Below are positions 27,261-35,502 of a stretch of 64,000 bases of DNA, in pieces. The notes under the pieces were generated by a model. The model saw only the letters and a list, made by a program, of their open reading frames with translations. It did no database searches and had not been told where the DNA came from. The DNA is from Nitrospira sp. (GTDB taxonomy: Bacteria; Nitrospirota; Nitrospiria; Nitrospirales; Nitrospiraceae), in assembly GCA_016715825.1 (NCBI GenBank), contig JADJXO010000002.1:372001-436000 (forward strand), in the 5' to 3' direction. The position numbers were made by a program, and so were the translations under genes. Each line of letters opens with the position of its first letter. Position 1 is the stretch's first letter.

Positions 27261-28010
27261 ATGGTGTTAACGTGGATCCTTGGATTTGCCCTGCTTGGCA
27301 GTATGGGCGCCATCATTGGCGCCGCGACATTCTTGTTGCTCCCGAAGGGGACACGAGATCGCATCATTCCCTTCCTTGTGAGTTATGCCACCGGCACGTT
27401 GCTGGGCGCGGCATTACTCGGGTTGTTGCCGCAGGCCATAGCGCAAGGCGGTCTGCAAACAAGTCTTGGTTCGGTATTAGCAGGGTTGATCGTCTTCTTC
27501 AGCTTGGAACGGCTCATGATCTGGCGGCATTGCCACCATGGAGGGTCTTGTGAAGTGCATGGGGCCGCAGGGCAATTGATCCTGCTCGGGGATGCACTGC
27601 ATAATTTTGTAGATGGCATCGTGATTGCTGCGGCGTTTCTTTCGTCGATTCCGCTCGGCATTGCCACCGGGCTTGCCGTGATCGCGCACGAGGTGCCCCA
27701 AGAGGTTGGGGATTTCGCAGTCCTGCTCGATAATGGATTTTCTCGCAAGCGTGCCCTGAAATGGAATCTGATCTCAGGCAGCACCACGATCCCTGGGGCT
27801 CTACTCGGGTATCTTGCGCTCGAAGAATCGAGCACGCTCATCGGGCCGATCCTCGCGCTGTCCGCAGCCAGCTTTCTCTATATTGGTCTGGCGGATTTGA
27901 TTCCAGGGCTCCATCGACGGATCGGTGCAGAAGCCGGTATCGCACAGCTTCTGCTTCTGTTGGCTGGTGTGGGAACCATCGTGGTCTTACGATTGCAGCA
28001 CGGTGGGTAA
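27261..28010 (+). CDS. ZIP family metal transporter
   Basis: A 249-residue inner-membrane protein with about eight hydrophobic helices. The metal-site motifs of ZIP transporters are clear: LGDALHNFVDG in helix 4 (His, Asn, Asp) and VIAHEVPQEVGD in helix 5 (His, Glu, Glu). A His-rich loop (WRHCHHGGSC) joins helices 3 and 4. Family members move zinc, iron or other divalent metals into the cytoplasm. The metal cannot be told here. Upstream 263 nt carry no recognisable gene. The neighbours are heme and metal proteins. Confidence 0.92.
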   Translation: MVLTWILGFALLGSMGAIIGAATFLLLPKGTRDRIIPFLVSYATGTLLGAALLGLLPQAIAQGGLQTSLGSVLAGLIVFFSLERLMIWRHCHHGGSCEVHGAAGQLILLGDALHNFVDGIVIAAAFLSSIPLGIATGLAVIAHEVPQEVGDFAVLLDNGFSRKRALKWNLISGSTTIPGALLGYLALEESSTLIGPILALSAASFLYIGLADLIPGLHRRIGAEAGIAQLLLLLAGVGTIVVLRLQHGG

Positions 28011-28059
28011 GCGAGTATCAAGGGTACAGGTCATTCATCTGGTTGGGAGGTAGGGAGTC

Positions 28060-28431
28060 GTGAAAAAAACTATGTGGTATTTGGGCATTCTGAGTATTCT
28101 GGCAGTGGGGCTGTACAGTTCAAGGGTGGAAGCCGAGTCTCTGTCCGGAAATCCACAGAAAGGCGAGGCCTTATACCAACAACACTGTGTCGGCTGCCAT
28201 GGAACCGCCGGCGATGGACTGGGGCCTGATATCAAGGAACTGATCGTTCCGCCTGCAAATTTTCGGGCGCCGAAATTGCGCACAAGAACCGATATGGAAC
28301 TGTACATCGCGATCAAACAAGGGGTCCTCTTCAGTCCGATGCATGGTTGGGCTGATCGGTTGTCGGATCAAGAAATCCGAGATGTGCTGAGGCACATTCG
28401 CAGCTTGGCTCCGTTCAACCCCGTCGGTTAG
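28060..28431 (+). CDS. monoheme cytochrome c
   Basis: A 123-residue exported protein starting at GTG 28060 behind GGGAGGTAGGGA. Signal peptide, heme site CVGCH (about 46), and GVLFSPMHGW near residue 90, where the Met is the likely axial ligand. It is a paralogue of the minus-strand cytochrome at 32971, which shares the GVLFSPMHG block and the LIVxP segment after the heme. Probably a soluble electron carrier. Confidence 0.9.
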   Translation: MKKTMWYLGILSILAVGLYSSRVEAESLSGNPQKGEALYQQHCVGCHGTAGDGLGPDIKELIVPPANFRAPKLRTRTDMELYIAIKQGVLFSPMHGWADRLSDQEIRDVLRHIRSLAPFNPVG

Positions 28432-28520
28432 TTGTATCAAGGGAGAGAAGAGCCCGCTTGGTCATGGAGAAGGAGGGGTGATAGGATGACAGGAACATTC
28501 TTCACAGTTGGAGGATTGCC

Positions 28521-28832
28521 ATGACACATCAGGATGGTCGAAGCTCACCTGAAACGGTTTTCCTCGCATTTCTCGGCGGGGCAATCGGAGGCATGATTGC
28601 CGGTATTCTTCTCGCTCCCAAATCCGGTGAGGAGACCCGGCGTGTGATACAAACCCATGCGCGAAGGACGGAGGAGGATCTCATCGAACGAGCCAAGGAA
28701 GCACGAGCGGCCCTGGATGAGGTGATTGAGCGAGGTAAGCATTTTGTAGATGAAAAGCGCGCGGACGTCGAATCAGCCGTGAGAGCAGGTCGAGAGGCGG
28801 TGAAAGAGAGAATTGATAAGTACCGCGACTGA
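28521..28832 (+). CDS. YtxH domain protein
   Basis: A 103-residue protein with one N-terminal glycine-rich membrane helix (FLGGAIGGMIAGILLAPKSGEETR) followed by a long charged helix, the YtxH pattern. Members are stress-induced membrane-associated proteins of unknown mechanism. GGAGGATTGCC precedes the start. It lies between a cytochrome and a hemerythrin gene, in line with the stress-related character of the region. Confidence 0.85.
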   Translation: MTHQDGRSSPETVFLAFLGGAIGGMIAGILLAPKSGEETRRVIQTHARRTEEDLIERAKEARAALDEVIERGKHFVDEKRADVESAVRAGREAVKERIDKYRD

Positions 28833-28951
28833 TAGGGAGTGTGCTATCTTCTGGCCGCTGGATGGAGGTATGTTCCGCTATCACGAAGGGGAGGGGTGCT
28901 ACATCATGCCCATCTTCTTCGGTCATCAATTCATGTTATGAGGACGGGATC

Positions 28952-29431
28952 ATGAGCGAACCACAGACGATCACGACATTCTATGAGAAGGATCACGACC
29001 GCCTGGATGAGTTGTTCAAAACCTTTCAAACAGTGAAACGGTCGGATTTTCCCAAGGCGAAGGAAGCATTCAAGGAGTTTAAGATAGGTCTCCAACGCCA
29101 TATCGTCTGGGAAGAAGAGCTGCTGTTTCCGATCTGGGAAGAGAAAACCGGGATGATCGAGGACGGGCCGACGCCCATCATGCGTTTTGAACATGACCAG
29201 ATCAAGAAGCTCCTCGAAGCCATTCACTACAAGGTAGAAGCACAGAGTCTCGAGACTGATCAGGAAGAACAGTCGCTGCTCAATATCTTGAGCTCTCACA
29301 ACAGGAAGGAAGAGCGGGCACTGTATCCCGCCATTGATAATGTCGTCAGCCCGGACGAGTGCGCAAAGATCTTCAGCGACATGAACACGATGCCGGAGGA
29401 CCGGGGCAATGCCTGCTGTGGTCAGCATTGA
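28952..29431 (+). CDS. hemerythrin-like domain protein
   Basis: A 159-residue cytoplasmic four-helix protein. Likely di-iron ligands are in order: EKDHDRLDELF (His), LQRHIVWEEELLFPIWE (His and Glu), MRFEHDQIKKLL (His) and SSHNRKEERALYPAID (His and Glu), the HHE arrangement. Such proteins bind O2 or NO, or sense iron and oxygen. It ends with a CCGQH tail. ATG 28952 is preferred over upstream frames. The next frame's start overlaps its 3' end, suggesting translational coupling with the frameshifted cytochrome. Confidence 0.88.
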   Translation: MSEPQTITTFYEKDHDRLDELFKTFQTVKRSDFPKAKEAFKEFKIGLQRHIVWEEELLFPIWEEKTGMIEDGPTPIMRFEHDQIKKLLEAIHYKVEAQSLETDQEEQSLLNILSSHNRKEERALYPAIDNVVSPDECAKIFSDMNTMPEDRGNACCGQH

Positions 29432-29928
29432 CAGTGATCAAAGGCGAGGGCGAGGCGATCTCAGGGGCTTTGTTTCAAAGATCAGCTACCGCCGGCTACT
29501 CTTGTTCAGTCTCTGTTTGACGGGATGGTTGGGAGTGGAGTCGACAACCATGACCCGTGACGGGTGGGCCGAGACGTCGTCCTCGCAGCCGACTGGAACG
29601 CTCAAAGGCAATATCATGGAGGGCCGGGGAGATTTTTAATGGGAAAGGGGTCTGCTACTACTGCCATGGGATTGATGGATATCTGCACAAGATTCCTCGA
29701 CTGGAAACGGACACGGCGAAGCTCATCGCAAAGCTGAACCCTCCTCCCACCGACCTACGGAATCCCAACGTCCTGCGCCTGAAAACCAACAAAGAGAGGT
29801 CTCGTGCGATTCGAGAAGGCCATCCCGGCACCGGCATGTTTCCCGACACCACGATGACCGATCAAAACCTCGCCGACATCTTGCTCTACCTCGCACTCAT
29901 CAGAAAAGACCCCAATCCGGAGCAGTAA
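29409..29928 (+). pseudogene. monoheme cytochrome c, frameshifted
   Basis: One frame gives a signal peptide (YRRLLLFSLCLTGWLGVES) and continues to NIMEGRGDF and a stop at 29639. The heme domain continues in the next frame: EIFNGKGVCYYCHGIDG, a PPPTDLRNP segment, GHPGTGMF and the final helix to 29928. Removing one G from the run of four near 29624-29628 restores GREIFNGKG and a single protein of about 172 residues. A homopolymer error or a recent mutation explains the break equally well. Confidence 0.75.
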
Positions 29929-30019
29929 CTCAGGCCACAGGGCTCCTTTTCTTTTCTCAGGAGCCGCTATTCTCATCTTCCTAAATTGCGATATACTTCG
30001 TTTGCAAGAGGTGTCTAAT

Positions 30020-30259
30020 ATGCCAAAACCAATCCCTTCTCCACCTCCCGGATTCGACGAGCTCCCCGTCGAAGAACGAATCGATTTTGTGCAATCCCTG
30101 TGGGATCGCATTGCGGCAACCCCCGAGCAGGTTCCTGTGCCTGATTGGCATCGAAACATCATTCGTGAACGACTAGAGTCGTATCGAACACATCCAGACG
30201 CAGGCCGCTCATGGGCTGACGTTCGCACAGAAATCGTAAACAAGTTACGGGATCGTTGA
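30020..30259 (+). CDS. addiction module antitoxin (TIGR02574-type, RelB-like)
   Basis: A 79-residue protein whose pattern (LPVEERIDFVQSLWDRI ... WHRNIIRERLESYRTHPDAGRSWADVRTEI) is that of the putative addiction-module antitoxins that precede ParE/RelE-type toxins. The C-terminal half carries the G-x-S-W-x-x-V block. The toxin gene that should follow is reduced to a few codons (30268-30321), so this antitoxin is probably an orphan. Confidence 0.85.
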   Translation: MPKPIPSPPPGFDELPVEERIDFVQSLWDRIAATPEQVPVPDWHRNIIRERLESYRTHPDAGRSWADVRTEIVNKLRDR

Positions 30260-30267
30260 TTTGACGG

Positions 30268-30321
30268 ATGGCACGGCGACTCGTCGTCATGTTCGAACGA
30301 AACGAAGCCGTTTTTGGATGA
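30268..30321 (+). pseudogene. clipped start of a ParE/RelE-type toxin
   Basis: Nine bases after the antitoxin stop, an ATG opens MARRLVV, the usual first strand of ParE-type toxins in this arrangement, then unrelated sequence and a stop after 17 codons. The break falls where the convergent HEPN gene begins to overlap. Too short for certainty. Confidence 0.35.
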
Positions 30322-31519
30322 GATGTTCCTGCCGTATCAAGGTTGCCTTGTCGGTCGGAAGATCAAAGAACGAGATAATCTCCCCAAGATTGGCAAACTT
30401 GTAACCATGAAAAACATGGAATTCTATCAAGGCTTCAACGTAACGCTTGAGCTGGTATAAGAGTTTCGTGATCTCTTCATTCCGTTGGTCCATATGAACG
30501 GCAGAGTTTCTGTAATCACGTAAGTGGTGCAACACTTCTTGATGAAAGACGCGATCTGACCAAACTGAGACGGCACGAGCAACGGTCACTTTATGGGAGT
30601 CTTTAATTGTTGTTCTGGTGAGGTGCTCCAATAAGCTCCAAAGCTTGAGGAATGCAGTTTCATGGTTTCTTTCGTCGAGGGCACCGGCATACCGCCTAAA
30701 GGCTTCCTCTATAAGAGGTCTCGAATGAGATTTTGACAGTTGCTTTCTAACCTGTCGTTCGAAGCTTCTGAGCGAGTCCCAGTTTTTTCGGAGATCTATC
30801 GGCGATACCGCCTCAACGTAAGTCGAGTCATACCAGAACGGATCGGGAAGACGTTTCCCATTCGGATAATGAAGCGAGTGTAAGGGGCCTAACAATATCT
30901 TATTGATCGGATCTCTTTTTCCAGCGTGGAGTATGACGTGACGCCTTCTGTTAAGGGCAAAGTTCCAGATTCCTCTCAGAAGGTCAATGGTATCAAGTGC
31001 TATCATTCCAGCCTCTTCTGGGGACCGGCCTTGCGTTATTATCTCAATGGGTGAGTATGCTGTGGGTAATTCTCGATTAAGGAACTTACGGCCCAGTTTG
31101 AGAAAAACATCTCTTTGAATCTTAGAGTGGAGGCTACGAGTGAAAATTATTCGGGTATCATTTAAGCTCACACGCGCACGAGCCGTAGGTATATGAAGAG
31201 AGATATCACTGACCAGTAAATACTTCTTGATAGGCTCTCGCATGTACGCTTGTTCTAGTTTTGAGATTTCTTGCAGTAGTGCTGACTTCGTAAGTGTTTT
31301 CGATTTAGCTACGATGGAGATGCCCTTGTGAACAAACTGCCTCTTGTAGCGATCAGGAAAAGGAAAGATGAAGCTGAGAGATGAAAGTAGAACGGTTGCG
31401 TAATCGTCAAACTCGAAGCCAGTGAACGACACCTCCCCATTTTCGGACGTTGACTTAATCCTCTCTAAGCCCGTAGTGATTACATCTGGGTTATAACCGT
31501 TTTTCCAATCTGCACACAT
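30287..31519 (-). CDS. Apea-like HEPN domain protein
   Basis: A 410-residue cytoplasmic protein without signal or membrane helices. The C-terminal 130 residues form a HEPN-like helical domain: AFLKLWSLLEHLTR, then LRDYRNSAVHMDQ with the R-x4-H motif (about 335-342) used by HEPN ribonucleases. The N-terminal part is unassigned. Apea-like HEPN proteins are linked to antiphage or abortive systems. The local DNA is noticeably richer in A and T than its neighbours and sits beside an orphan antitoxin, both signs of horizontal transfer. It may be a stand-alone defence gene; the trigger and target are unknown. Confidence 0.65.
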   Translation of the reverse strand: MCADWKNGYNPDVITTGLERIKSTSENGEVSFTGFEFDDYATVLLSSLSFIFPFPDRYKRQFVHKGISIVAKSKTLTKSALLQEISKLEQAYMREPIKKYLLVSDISLHIPTARARVSLNDTRIIFTRSLHSKIQRDVFLKLGRKFLNRELPTAYSPIEIITQGRSPEEAGMIALDTIDLLRGIWNFALNRRRHVILHAGKRDPINKILLGPLHSLHYPNGKRLPDPFWYDSTYVEAVSPIDLRKNWDSLRSFERQVRKQLSKSHSRPLIEEAFRRYAGALDERNHETAFLKLWSLLEHLTRTTIKDSHKVTVARAVSVWSDRVFHQEVLHHLRDYRNSAVHMDQRNEEITKLLYQLKRYVEALIEFHVFHGYKFANLGEIISFFDLPTDKATLIRQEHLIQKRLRFVRT

Positions 31520-31565
31520 ATAGGGCCTTATTTGCTAGGTTCGTAGGTCGCTGTGAGCATCGAGT

Positions 31566-31661
31566 TTACCTCATCACTCGATCCCTCGCATCAACGATCC
31601 GGCAGCCTTGGCCTTCCGGCAGTGCGAAGATCGGATTCAGATCCACTTCACTGATCTCTGG
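31566..31661 (-). pseudogene. C-terminal scrap of an acyl-CoA synthetase (ATP-grasp domain)
   Basis: Read on the minus strand, the last 31 codons give PEISEVDLNPIFALPEG... IVDARDRV, the end of the ATP-grasp domain found in NDP-forming acyl-CoA synthetases and Pat-type acetyltransferases. Nothing of the rest of such a gene is present upstream. It appears to be a leftover at the edge of the HEPN insertion. Confidence 0.5.
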
Positions 31662-31810
31662 GCCGCCTCCGCGAGGTGGGATCCGCGTAGCAGGACACTT
31701 TGCGTTGCCTTCGGGTTGACGGCTGACTGCCCGCGATTTTTCCCGTACTGCTCCAGTCATTGTCGCTTTCCCTAATTAGGAAGCGTCAGGTTTGCTCAAC
31801 GGGCCGATGA

Positions 31811-32965
31811 TCAGATAAGCCACTCGGGTGTGAGAAGCAAGATGGTTCCTAGACCGGCCATCACCAGGCCGCTGGCCAGCTTCAGCCAGCGTCCAGCCCC
31901 TTCTTGTAATTTCCTCCGACTCAGCGTGACGACCGCGATCGTCACCATGAGGCCGTCGTCAAGAATATAGGCCAGGTTATAGAGGCCAAGGTACCCGTAG
32001 TAGGTCCATGTCGGCAACTGCTGCATCGTCAGGATTTGTGTGTAGACCGCCGGGAATCCAGCCGTGCAGAGCAATTCAATTGTATTCACCAGCCCGGCCA
32101 GAATGATGACGCCCACCAAGGCTCCGGCAAGGTTGTCGGCCTGGATGATGCGGCGGATGCGGGCGTACAGGCCGGGCTTTGCAGACTCGGGAATGCTCAA
32201 GGACAGACCGTGATGGAGAGCAAAGAAATCTTTCACATTCACCAGCCCGATGAAGAGCGCGATGCCGCCGAGCCCGATCTGAACAGCGCGCGACAGCCCT
32301 ACCACGAGAAACAGGTTGAGCCATGCCGCCATGAAGGCAAAATAGAGCAATCCACTGACGATGACGAAGGTTCCCGCGATGAGCGCCATCTTCCGCCGAT
32401 CTTGTAGATTGACCAGCAGCGACAGGAGAAAGAGTAGGACCCACATCGCACAAGGATTGAATCCATCCAACAAACCAATGACCACGGTGAACAACGGAAG
32501 GCCAAGATCCTGGACACGAAGTGGGCCGAACCACCCCGTCTCGATGGTCTCGATTGATGAACCTGGTTCGATGCCCGGGGCGTTCCGGTCGAGCATGGCG
32601 CGGATCTTAGCTCCGGTCGTGTCGGACGACTGAAATCCCAGGATCAACTCTGTGCCGATGAGAAATGCGGGAACACCAAGGGTGGTGATGCCTCGATCCT
32701 TGGCCCATACCTCGAGTCGCTGTCGTGCCGCGGAGTCCTCAACGATGTCATAGAGGGTAATATGAAGCGAAGGCCGCTCGCGTCGAAGGTCGTCGAGGAA
32801 AACCTTTGCCGCTGCGCAATGGGGACAGCCCGCTCTGACAAAAACCTCAATGTCCGGAATGGCCTCCCCCGCCCAAGCGCTGCCCGGGAGAGAGAGCACG
32901 ATGGCGAAGACGTGGATGGCAAGTCGGCGGAAGAATATGTGCCAAGCTATGCGCTGAAACGACAC
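31811..32965 (-). CDS. glutaredoxin-like domain fused to a CcdA/DsbD-type membrane protein
   Basis: A 384-residue envelope protein: signal segment, a thioredoxin-fold domain with CPHC at about 48-51 and the GVPAF cis-Pro motif near 98, then six or so hydrophobic helices (about 150-384) with FNPCAMW in the first and LCTAGFP in a later one. The two Cys in the membrane part match the reductant-carrying pair of CcdA/DsbD. It should pass electrons from cytoplasmic thiols to periplasmic targets, for example apocytochrome cysteines. It is the last gene of a minus-strand operon, six nt after a cytochrome c gene, which fits a cytochrome maturation or thiol-repair role. Confidence 0.85.
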   Translation of the reverse strand: MSFQRIAWHIFFRRLAIHVFAIVLSLPGSAWAGEAIPDIEVFVRAGCPHCAAAKVFLDDLRRERPSLHITLYDIVEDSAARQRLEVWAKDRGITTLGVPAFLIGTELILGFQSSDTTGAKIRAMLDRNAPGIEPGSSIETIETGWFGPLRVQDLGLPLFTVVIGLLDGFNPCAMWVLLFLLSLLVNLQDRRKMALIAGTFVIVSGLLYFAFMAAWLNLFLVVGLSRAVQIGLGGIALFIGLVNVKDFFALHHGLSLSIPESAKPGLYARIRRIIQADNLAGALVGVIILAGLVNTIELLCTAGFPAVYTQILTMQQLPTWTYYGYLGLYNLAYILDDGLMVTIAVVTLSRRKLQEGAGRWLKLASGLVMAGLGTILLLTPEWLI

Positions 32966-32970
32966 TTCTG

Positions 32971-33327
32971 CTAACTGGTGATATCCGGTGGCGACATGAA
33001 TCTGATGTACGACAACACATCCAGCATTTGCTCATCCGTCAGCTTGCCACGAAACCCATGCATCGGGCTGAATAAGACGCCGTTCGAAATCGCCACGAGC
33101 AGTTCCCAATCCGTCTTCGAGCGACTGATCTGAGATCGAAGATCGACCGGTTGGACGATCAAATCTTGGCTGTCCGGCCCATTCCCGTCCAGTTGAACCC
33201 CATGGCAACGGAGGCACTGTCGCTCATACACGCCCTGTCCGGCTTTCGAATCTCCTCGAATTCCTTGAGCGAAGATCACAGATATTGAGAGGGCAATGAA
33301 GAGTAGTGTGAGAATCGTCGGTTTCAT
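32971..33327 (-). CDS. monoheme cytochrome c
   Basis: A 118-residue exported protein: signal peptide (LTLLFIALSISVIFA), heme site CLRCH at about residue 38, and GVLFSPMHGF near 84 with the probable axial Met. It is a paralogue of the cytochrome at 28060. The start at 33327 is chosen because AAGGAG lies ahead of it; the frame is open upstream into the USP gene. It is tightly packed between the USP gene and the glutaredoxin/CcdA gene (12 and 6 nt). Confidence 0.9.
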   Translation of the reverse strand: MKPTILTLLFIALSISVIFAQGIRGDSKAGQGVYERQCLRCHGVQLDGNGPDSQDLIVQPVDLRSQISRSKTDWELLVAISNGVLFSPMHGFRGKLTDEQMLDVLSYIRFMSPPDITS

Positions 33328-33338
33328 CTTCGCTCCTT

Positions 33339-34196
33339 TCACCGCAGTACGAGCACCGGACACGTCACATGATGAACAACGGCATGGGATACACTCCCTA
33401 AGAGAAAGCGAGACAGTCCCTTACGCCCATGTGAGGTGATGACGACGAGGTCCACAGGCTTTGCCTCTTCTTCGATCACCGAGACGGCATGACCGGTGGC
33501 GACTTTCGTGCTGACCGAGTATCGGGGGGTCATGAGTTTGCTGGCGGTCGACTTGACGAGTTCCTCCGCATACCGCTCAGCTCCCTCCCACCATGTTCTA
33601 GTTCCCATGGCATCGTACGGATCATCCACTCCGATCGGAACGACGGCGTGGAGTACGCAGAGTTCAGCAGGGTCGGCGAAGGGATGCTTCGTAAGCCATG
33701 CCACGATTCGGTCAGCATCCTCGCGATCCTCGATGGCGACAAGCACCCGTTGAACTTTGCGCGCTGCACCCTTGACGATCAAGATTGGGCGTGAGCCGTG
33801 CAAGAGCACCCGATGGGATACGCTTCCGAGGACCATCTCCGAGAGCCGGCTTCGTCCACGCACACCGACGACGACGAGATCGGTTGAGAAGGTGTCCGCG
33901 CTGTCGAGGATGAGCTGTGCGGGATTGGCGACTTCGTTGACCTTCCTGATGGACTGGATCTCCGGCGGAACCATAGTCGCGGCGTGATCCAGAGCTTTGC
34001 GCCCGGCATCGACCATCGCGTGGCGGAAATCCTCGTACCCTTGCACGTTGCCCGCTTGGGCCACGACCGGATTGTGAAGAATTCCCAAGTCGACACCATG
34101 GACCAGCGTGACGTCCGATGGATGATAGAGGTGGAACGTTTGGGTGACTGCCGCGAACGCCTGATCGGACCAATCGACACCGATGACGACTCTCAT
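33339..34196 (-). CDS. universal stress protein, two USP domains
   Basis: A 285-residue cytoplasmic protein built of two tandem USP domains (about 1-140 and 145-285). Each ends with the nucleotide-binding pattern G-x2-G-x9-G-S: VVGVRGRSRLSEMVLGSVSH and ITSHGRKGLSRFLLGSVSH. Both keep the motif, so both may bind ATP. The GGAAGGG upstream supports the start. It belongs to the Hsp20-PRTase-NTF2-USP-cytochrome-CcdA operon; such sets are typical of low-oxygen or energy-stress regulons. Confidence 0.93.
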   Translation of the reverse strand: MRVVIGVDWSDQAFAAVTQTFHLYHPSDVTLVHGVDLGILHNPVVAQAGNVQGYEDFRHAMVDAGRKALDHAATMVPPEIQSIRKVNEVANPAQLILDSADTFSTDLVVVGVRGRSRLSEMVLGSVSHRVLLHGSRPILIVKGAARKVQRVLVAIEDREDADRIVAWLTKHPFADPAELCVLHAVVPIGVDDPYDAMGTRTWWEGAERYAEELVKSTASKLMTPRYSVSTKVATGHAVSVIEEEAKPVDLVVITSHGRKGLSRFLLGSVSHAVVHHVTCPVLVLR

Positions 34197-34220
34197 TTCA
34201 TGACCCTTCCCATCCGATCG

Positions 34221-34766
34221 TCAAAACAGCGGATGTGGTGCGGTGCCGAACGGAAGCACCAGCGGTGATTCACCAAGATGGCCGCGAAGACGCCACGAGC
34301 CGTTTTCCGGGACAAGATAGTGTACTTCTTCATGCCAACTGTCGATGGGGACATAGAGGCCGGTGGTCTTCGATCTGGCCCACAAGTGCCCTGTGCACGT
34401 GACCTCCAGAACGGCATCCTTCCCTGCTCCGAGCTTGGTCATCTTCGTGAAGAGATGGGTACTGGCGATTTCCTCGTACTCATCAAAGAGATCATTCCAG
34501 ATCTTGCGGATATCGTCCTTCTTAAACCCATGGTAGTTGTACCGGGAGGAATAGATGCCCATGACCTGTTCCAGGTCATGGGCTTTGATCGCTTGTTCCG
34601 CCCGCTCAAAGGCTTTGACGACGCTATTAACCGTCGCCTCGTCGACCTCGATCACCGACCCGGATGGAACGACAATGTTCGCCGATGCCGTGCCGAGTCC
34701 GATGACACTTGCAATCAGGAGTACGAGTGAGACAACTGTCGAGGCTGCGCGATCTGGTCTACTCAA
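34221..34766 (-). CDS. secreted SnoaL/NTF2-like protein
   Basis: About 181 residues. A hydrophobic signal (TVVSLVLLIASVIGLGTASA) is followed by an NTF2-like domain: a helix FERAEQAIKAHDLEQVMGIYSSRYNYHG, then strands through VTCTGHLWARSK and SWRLRGHLG. The NTF2 cone fold often forms a ligand pocket, but no catalytic residues are recognised. The start is unusual: no ATG is available, and I prefer TTG 34766, which has GGAGG five nt upstream; an earlier TTG at 34778 abuts the preceding stop. Its export is odd among otherwise cytoplasmic operon partners. Confidence 0.75.
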   Translation of the reverse strand: MSRPDRAASTVVSLVLLIASVIGLGTASANIVVPSGSVIEVDEATVNSVVKAFERAEQAIKAHDLEQVMGIYSSRYNYHGFKKDDIRKIWNDLFDEYEEIASTHLFTKMTKLGAGKDAVLEVTCTGHLWARSKTTGLYVPIDSWHEEVHYLVPENGSWRLRGHLGESPLVLPFGTAPHPLF

Positions 34767-34778
34767 GGAAGCCTCCAA

Positions 34779-35468
34779 TTATTGTGGCGGAGACGCTGTC
34801 GAAGAATGTGTCCGCTCTTTCCATTCCAACTGCGACTCTTCCGCCAGGTTTAAATACTCCACCACATCGTGATCGCTGACTTCGGCGAAGTCGATATAGT
34901 GATGACCCACAGCCCAGAATGGATCCGGTGTGGCGAGGACGACCAGCTCATCCGCCTGGACGCGTGCCTCCTGTACGGTGTCGACAGGGCCGACCGGAAT
35001 AGCTCCGATCAGGCGGCGAGGCTTGAAGTGTCTGATGGACTGGACAGCTGCGAAGAACGTGGAGCCGGTGGCGATCCCGTCGTCTACGAGAATGACGCTG
35101 TGGTCGGCAAGCGTGAGCATCTGCCGACCTTGGCGGTACATACTTTGTCGTCGAGCGATCTCGTGTTGCTGCATCTGAACCATCCCGTCGATATCGGTCC
35201 GAGAAAAACCATAGGCGGCCATTGCCCCTGGGTTCAGATAGACCGTTCCTGTTTCACCCACCGCGCCGAGTGCATACTCAGGGTTATCCGGTGCCCCCAG
35301 CTTGCGGGTGATAAAGACGTCCAGCGGAAGATGGAGCCCCAGGCTCAGTTGATAACCGACGGCGACTCCTCCGCGCGGGAGTGCCAAGATAATGGCTGTT
35401 GGGTCATCGCGGTACTGGAGTAGTCGTTCCATGAGTCGACGCCCAGCCTCTTCACGATTTCTGAACAT
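34779..35468 (-). CDS. phosphoribosyltransferase family protein
   Basis: About 229 residues. The PRPP-binding signature is VILVDDGIATGSTFFAAV (about 121-138), preceded by the ILALPRGGVAVGYQL strand-loop and a KLGAPDNPEYALGA hood segment. These stand-alone proteins (sometimes called PRTase-like stress proteins) are often encoded beside Hsp20 and USP genes; their substrate base is not known. ATG 35468 is taken rather than GTG 35471. The stop is 12 nt from the next start, supporting one transcript. Confidence 0.88.
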   Translation of the reverse strand: MFRNREEAGRRLMERLLQYRDDPTAIILALPRGGVAVGYQLSLGLHLPLDVFITRKLGAPDNPEYALGAVGETGTVYLNPGAMAAYGFSRTDIDGMVQMQQHEIARRQSMYRQGRQMLTLADHSVILVDDGIATGSTFFAAVQSIRHFKPRRLIGAIPVGPVDTVQEARVQADELVVLATPDPFWAVGHHYIDFAEVSDHDVVEYLNLAEESQLEWKERTHSSTASPPQ

Positions 35469-35502
35469 CACACTCGTCCCTTCGCTCGCTCGACGCCCAG
35501 CT

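Noticed and set aside
31764..31788. Inverted repeat after the CcdA-type gene as a terminator
   Set aside because: The stem is imperfect and no T-run follows on the transcribed strand.
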